38,876 bases of DNA. It comes from Phycisphaerales bacterium. Lineage in GTDB: Bacteria; Planctomycetota; Phycisphaerae; UBA1845. Both the position numbers and the translations under genes were made by a program. Shown piece by piece: positions 35,630 through 38,876 of the stretch (the first letter of the stretch is position 1; the number at the start of each line of letters is the position of its first letter). Below the pieces are notes generated by a model. The model made no database searches and was not told the origin of the DNA. It saw only the letters and a list, made by a program, of their open reading frames with translations. The stretch spans positions 1-38,876 of the forward strand of contig CP070827.1 in assembly GCA_020344555.1 (NCBI GenBank), in the 5' to 3' direction.

Positions 35630-36591
35630 TGGGCAAGAAAGTCGTCTCTGAAAAGCAGTTGAAGGCCAACAGGCGAAACGCCCTCAAATCCACCGGTCCT
35701 CGAACACCAGAAGGCAAGGAGCGCTCTAGCCGCAACGCACTTAAACATGGCCTCTTGGCGCGCGAGGTTGTCATCCGCGACGGCGACGGGGCCGAGAATC
35801 CGGCGGAGTTCGATGCTCTGTATGAGCGGTTCGTCGACGAGCTTCAACCAGTTGGCGTTCTCGAAGAAGCCCTGGTAGAGCGAATCGCGGTGAGCCATTG
35901 GCGTCTTCGCCGCGCTCTACGCTTTGAGGTGGGGGCAGTCCGTCAACTGCTTGATGAAGCCGATCGTCCACAGTGGGTATTAGGGTTAGACGAACCAGCG
36001 GGCGCTGTCGAACTGAAATTGCGGGAAGCTAGGGCGCAGCTCGATTATGACAAGCGTGTCGAGTCCTGGGCAAAAGAGCAGAATTGGGAGACTCTTTCGG
36101 AGCGGGAGTACTGGGATGCCCTCGGGCGCGCTTGGAGCGGACTTGCTAGGCAGGTCGACTTTGCTGATGAAGAATACCTGGGTGTCGAGTATCGAGGAAA
36201 ACTGCTTAACCATCTTCGAGGATTGGACGCATCAAATGATCGTTTACGGAAGATGCTGCTGGAAGCTCAGCATGAGGTAGTAGAACGGCAGCGGGAGCGC
36301 GTGGAAGGACTTAAGGGTGCCCTTATGACAGCTCGTCGTTACGATAGGCTGCGCCAAGAGCGCGCGGCGCTGGTTTACGCACTTCCGCGTGAAGACTACG
36401 TGAACAAGCTCGTCCGGTACGAGACGATGATCGATCGCGAGCTTCACCGAGCCCTTAGCCGCCTAGAGAGGCTCCAACGGGCTCGCTCCGGCGAGAACGT
36501 ACCACCGCCTCTGGAAGTAGGCGTAAGTGTAGACGGATCAGTCGAGAGCCGTCGGGACGAGGAGGAGCCACGGACCGGCAGGGTAGCTTAA
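35629..36591 (+). CDS. Conserved protein of the ANRRNALKSTGPRTPEGK family, unknown function
   Basis: 320 residues, charged, Arg/Glu/Leu-rich and mostly helical with coiled-coil-like stretches at about 85-140 and 205-245. The N-terminal 40 residues (SEKQLKANRRNALKSTG, then RTPEGKERSS and NALKHGLLAR) form a motif I recognise as recurrent and often multi-copy in Planctomycetota and some other soil or metagenomic genomes. No function is established to my knowledge. The start has a clear AAAGGAG site inside a hairpin. The gene is followed by decayed transposase sequence, so it may travel with mobile elements, but it shows no nuclease or integrase motif. Confidence 0.8.
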   Translation: MGKKVVSEKQLKANRRNALKSTGPRTPEGKERSSRNALKHGLLAREVVIRDGDGAENPAEFDALYERFVDELQPVGVLEEALVERIAVSHWRLRRALRFEVGAVRQLLDEADRPQWVLGLDEPAGAVELKLREARAQLDYDKRVESWAKEQNWETLSEREYWDALGRAWSGLARQVDFADEEYLGVEYRGKLLNHLRGLDASNDRLRKMLLEAQHEVVERQRERVEGLKGALMTARRYDRLRQERAALVYALPREDYVNKLVRYETMIDRELHRALSRLERLQRARSGENVPPPLEVGVSVDGSVESRRDEEEPRTGRVA

Positions 36592-36989
36592 TGACAGCGG
36601 TAAGCCTTGAGCTGAGGCGGCGTGGAGATCCTACGGCGTGGCGAGGTGCTCAGCAGAGTGGGGGGCGCCGGAGCTCACCGATGGTGGAGGCTTGCAGGAC
36701 GGGCGGCACGCCGCTGGGATGTCGTGTGGCGAGACAGCTTTTTCGAAACGAACCCATTTGCCGCTTGGAGTGCAGTTATGCCAATGCTACTGGAGGGTGC
36801 CGCACGTGATGGCTCCGAATCGGCATTGCATGTGCGCTCCCCGCTTGGTCCGGGGCTACCGATGGTCGGAGAGACAGTCTGGCACCTTTCTAAACCGGGT
36901 ATGCAGCTGTGCAATCCACCGGTCAAGGTGCTAACAGGGTTGCAGTCGTATGGCACTTGCTTTGAGTGTCAATAGTGTGTCACTGCCGT
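36592..36989. other. About 400-bp region, no reliable gene
   Basis: Two overlapping frames exist (ATG 36591, overlapping the upstream stop by one base, and 36622-36975, 117 codons) but neither has a ribosome site, a conserved motif or a neighbour that explains it. It lies directly before a decayed IS3 transposase and is probably degraded. Confidence 0.35.
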
Positions 36990-37270
36990 CTACCAGCGCG
37001 GCGATACGGGATCAGCTGGGGCCAGATCGCCAGCGCGCAGTTAGCTGGGCTGGGCGTGAAGACGTTGTACATCGAGCCGAGTAGCCCGTGGGTGACGGCT
37101 CCAAACCAGCCTGCATCGGGAAGGTGTGTTATGGGCCTGTCGACCGTGAGATCTTCTACATGCTGTCCGAGGCGAAGGTGCTGGTTCGAGCGTTCGCCGT
37201 TGTACTTTAGGCAAGATCGACCGTCTAGCGCCTTGGGTTACAGACGGTCAACTCGAGAGCCGACAGTGAT
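36990..37270 (+). pseudogene. Decayed IS3-family transposase (OrfB C-terminal part)
   Basis: Pieces of an IS3-type OrfB survive in different frames. LAGLGVKTLYIEPSSPW is readable at about 37048-37098, DREIFYMLSEAKVLV at about 37143-37187, then RPSSALGYRRSTREP after a frameshift at about 37220-37264. In intact IS3 OrfB these are the end of the DDE catalytic region (xLGVKTLYIEPGSPWENGY), the DREIFYTLxEAKVLIE helix and the RPHSALGYR tail. The first conserved Asp strand upstream is only a trace. Stop codons and frameshifts make it inactive. No flanking inverted repeats or target duplications were found by eye. Confidence 0.75.
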
Positions 37271-37587
37271 CCCTAGACCCCGGTGCACTGCGTTAAGCTG
37301 CGCAGAATTTGCGCGTTGCCCGCCTCTTGAGCACGTATGCGGACCTTCGGACAAATACAGAATGTCCGATCATCCGTACCGGGAGGTGGCCCAGTGTTCT
37401 ATTCCGATGCGCCCGGCGATGTGAAACGCTCTTAATTTTTTCTTCCTGGACCGTTGACACCATGGTCGTGTTGGGGTACACTCCGTTTAAGTTGGCGTTT
37501 GCGCCAAGAATTGCTGCTACTTTCGGGATATCGTGGCTGGGCTGGTTAGCGACGGCGGCTGGGGCTGATTGACGCGGAGCAGCGAAG
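37271..37587. other. 317-bp region before the CTERM gene
   Basis: No gene recognised. It holds the promoter listed at 37454-37482 and a plus-strand 87-codon frame (37309-37572) without motifs. Confidence 0.35.
37454..37482 (+). promoter_or_regulatory. Candidate sigma70 promoter for the VPLPA-CTERM gene
   Basis: A perfect -35 TTGACA (37454-37459), exactly 17 bases, then TACACT (37477-37482), four of six matches to the -10. It leaves a leader of about 95 bases before the GTG at 37588. Confidence 0.5.
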
Positions 37588-38223
37588 GTGAAACAACTTA
37601 ACCATGTATGGGTGTTAGCCGTGCTCGGTGCGGCGGTGATAATTATGCCGTCGGCCGCGTCGGCGGACATCATGGCACTAACCAGCCCCGACCAGATCAA
37701 TGCGACACCGTTTACGTTCGACGGTTTCGGCGGGCCGGTAACGCCGGACACCAACACTGCCCTTATCGCTGCCGGTGCTGGGTTCATCTTCCCGAATGCC
37801 GGTGCAGGCGGCGGTGAGTTCATTGTCGACCGTGGGTCAGGCGATTTTGTATTGGATAGCCTCGGCGGCTTGTTCGGCTATGATGCGGTCGTCGAGTTCC
37901 AGTTCGATTCGCCGGTTGAAGCCTTCGGGATCGACTATGATACCAGCACACCGCTTTCGCTAGTGGCTTTCGATGTTGAGGACAATCCGATCAATGCTGA
38001 CTGGAGTATCGTGACTCCGCTCGATTCAACCATCGGGTTCTTCGGCATTGCGAGTACCGATGGTAATATTGCCAGCGTCCTGATCCACGATAGCCTTGGC
38101 AGTTTCACGCTTGACAACCTGAGGGCTGGGGAGCTGGCAACTATACCCCTTCCCGCTTCTTGGGCGCTGTGCATCGTCGGATTCGGGTTGGTGGGTTGGA
38201 TCAGGGCCAGGGGAAAGACCTGA
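37588..38223 (+). CDS. Secreted VPLPA/PEP-CTERM-type protein
   Basis: 211 residues. An N-terminal signal peptide ends with an AASA-D site (cut after about residue 26). The C-terminus (186-211) is a sorting tag of the PEP-CTERM/VPLPA type: IPLPASW, a hydrophobic segment and a short Arg/Lys tail. Such tags are cut by exosortase, a membrane enzyme usually linked to exopolysaccharide loci; no exosortase is in the window. The middle is Gly/Asp-rich beta structure with no named domain. Start GTG with GGAG eight bases upstream. The gene has its own promoter and terminator, so it is a single unit, and its product may be exported together with the glycan made by the left part of the window. Confidence 0.8.
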   Translation: MKQLNHVWVLAVLGAAVIIMPSAASADIMALTSPDQINATPFTFDGFGGPVTPDTNTALIAAGAGFIFPNAGAGGGEFIVDRGSGDFVLDSLGGLFGYDAVVEFQFDSPVEAFGIDYDTSTPLSLVAFDVEDNPINADWSIVTPLDSTIGFFGIASTDGNIASVLIHDSLGSFTLDNLRAGELATIPLPASWALCIVGFGLVGWIRARGKT

Positions 38224-38256
38224 CAGGCGCGGTTTTTGGTTCGCTGACGCACATAA

Positions 38257-38297
38257 CCCTAGCCACCGCGGGGGGCGGCTGGGGTCGTTTCTTTTCC
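38257..38297 (+). terminator. Candidate Rho-independent terminator of the CTERM gene
   Basis: CCCTAGCC (38257-38264) pairs with GGCTGGGG (38277-38284), eight pairs including one G-U, with a 12-base GC-rich loop. A T-rich run TCGTTTCTTTTCC follows at once. It lies 33 bases after the stop at 38223. Confidence 0.5.
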
Positions 38298-38724
38298 AGG
38301 ATCGATTAGAACGGGCTGGCGCCTGATCCGGCACGAGGGGATTCCTCCACTGCCAATGCTGTCGATGGGTGGAACGCCACGGAGGTCGTGCCACTTCTGG
38401 CCTGGGACACCTCGCAACGATGTCCCGGGCTCCTCTACTTAATGGCGCGGTCGACGCGGTGCCGCGGGCTTGACAGTCCGATAGCGCTCCGGCTGAGGGC
38501 AGCCGGAAAGCAGGCTGTCGAGGTTTATTCGGACTGACGCTGAGAATCGGGCTGCAGGATTGACTTTATCGCCGAGCCCTGGCAATGATTCACTGTCGCA
38601 CCGGGCGGCACCCAACCACCGATGCACCTTGTGCCGGCCCGGTCCGTTTGGGGTACCGGTCTGGAGAGGGCGGGGTGGTCGCCTGTACACTCTGTGGCTG
38701 GAAAGCCTTTGGGGGGGATTCTGC
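38298..38724. other. About 430-bp region with one further hairpin
   Basis: No gene recognised on either strand. CTGGGACA (38402-38409) pairs with TGTCCCGG (38421-38428), with one wobble and an 11-base loop. No T-run follows. Confidence 0.35.
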
Positions 38725-38876
38725 GTGTCACGTACGGCATGGCTGATGAAGGCGCTGGTGTTGACGTCTTGCGTTCACTCGGCCGCCGCTACACTTCAGG
38801 CTGGCACCATCCTTTACGTCGACGCCGACGCGTCGGGGGCGAATAACTGCTCCGATTGGCTCAATGCCTGTCATGA
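38725..38876 (+). CDS. Secreted protein, N-terminus only (cut by window end)
   Basis: A frame open to the last base starts at GTG 38725, after the run GGGGGGGAT (ribosome site). The product reads MSRTAWLMKALVLTS, then CVHSAAATLQAG, and ILYVDADASGANNCSDWLNA. Residues 1-23 look like a signal peptide with a SAAA cleavage area. The YVDADASGxN...W motif is the typical opening of right-handed beta-helix (choice-of-anchor-Q type) surface proteins of Planctomycetota, similar in kind to the C-terminal module of the lipoprotein at 28094. An ATG at 38746 is an alternative start. Only about 50 residues are visible. Confidence 0.65.
   Translation, partial: MSRTAWLMKALVLTSCVHSAAATLQAGTILYVDADASGANNCSDWLNACH

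Noticed and set aside
36622-36975. 117-codon plus-strand frame
   Set aside because: No ribosome site or recognisable family, and it is next to a decayed transposase; at most a degraded fragment.
1-38876. tRNA, rRNA or CRISPR arrays
   Set aside because: No cloverleaf-type ends with GTTCRANYC, no rRNA signature and no regularly spaced direct repeats were seen by eye.

Overview
The window is a 38.9 kb, GC-rich (roughly 58%) bacterial fragment, and most of it is one long plus-strand locus for surface polysaccharide synthesis. No rRNA, tRNA or phylogenetic marker gene is present. The taxon is therefore an inference. Three traits together fit Planctomycetota (Phycisphaerae-like): a large lipoprotein combining PKD, thrombospondin-type-3 and beta-helix modules that ends in a GAYE-type tail; a VPLPA/PEP-CTERM protein; and a gene of the ANRRNALKSTGPRTPEGK family.

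Region 1 (1-6204) makes nucleotide sugars. It holds the 3' end of a dTDP-4-dehydrorhamnose reductase (rmlD), glucose-1-phosphate cytidylyltransferase (rfbF), an NAD-dependent sugar epimerase/reductase, and three tandem zinc-motif C-methyltransferases of the TylC3/NovU type. This suggests CDP-linked, C-methyl-branched deoxysugars plus L-rhamnose. No 4,6-dehydratase is visible.

Region 2 (6243-23904) assembles and exports the glycan: a membrane-anchored SGNH protein, GT2 and GT4 glycosyltransferases, a Wzx-type flippase, a Wzy/WaaL-type polymerase or ligase, a WbbL-like GT2, a sulfatase-fold enzyme, a further GT4, a methyltransferase, a GT2-methyltransferase fusion, another GT4, a TuaH-like GT and a split Alg14/Alg13-type pair (PssD/PssE). 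Many neighbours share stop/start overlaps, so long polycistronic transcription with translational coupling is likely. Two GT39-type (GT-C) membrane proteins follow (24048-27839) and may decorate the glycan with lipid-linked sugars.

Region 3 (28094-31735, minus) is a 1213-residue multidomain surface lipoprotein, followed by about 730 bp with no ORF but with nested inverted repeats.

Region 4 (32466-38876) is accessory. A minus-strand operon encodes a Cas4/RecB-like PD-(D/E)XK nuclease with four Cys, a four-Cys protein of unknown function and an HNH protein. An XRE regulator lies upstream. Between the regulator and the operon is a sigma70-type promoter whose spacer and -10 are covered by a perfect palindrome. 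Next come a plus-strand gene whose Shine-Dalgarno sits in the loop of a perfect 8-bp hairpin, a decayed IS3-family transposase, a VPLPA-CTERM protein with its own promoter and terminator, and the start of a secreted protein cut by the window end.
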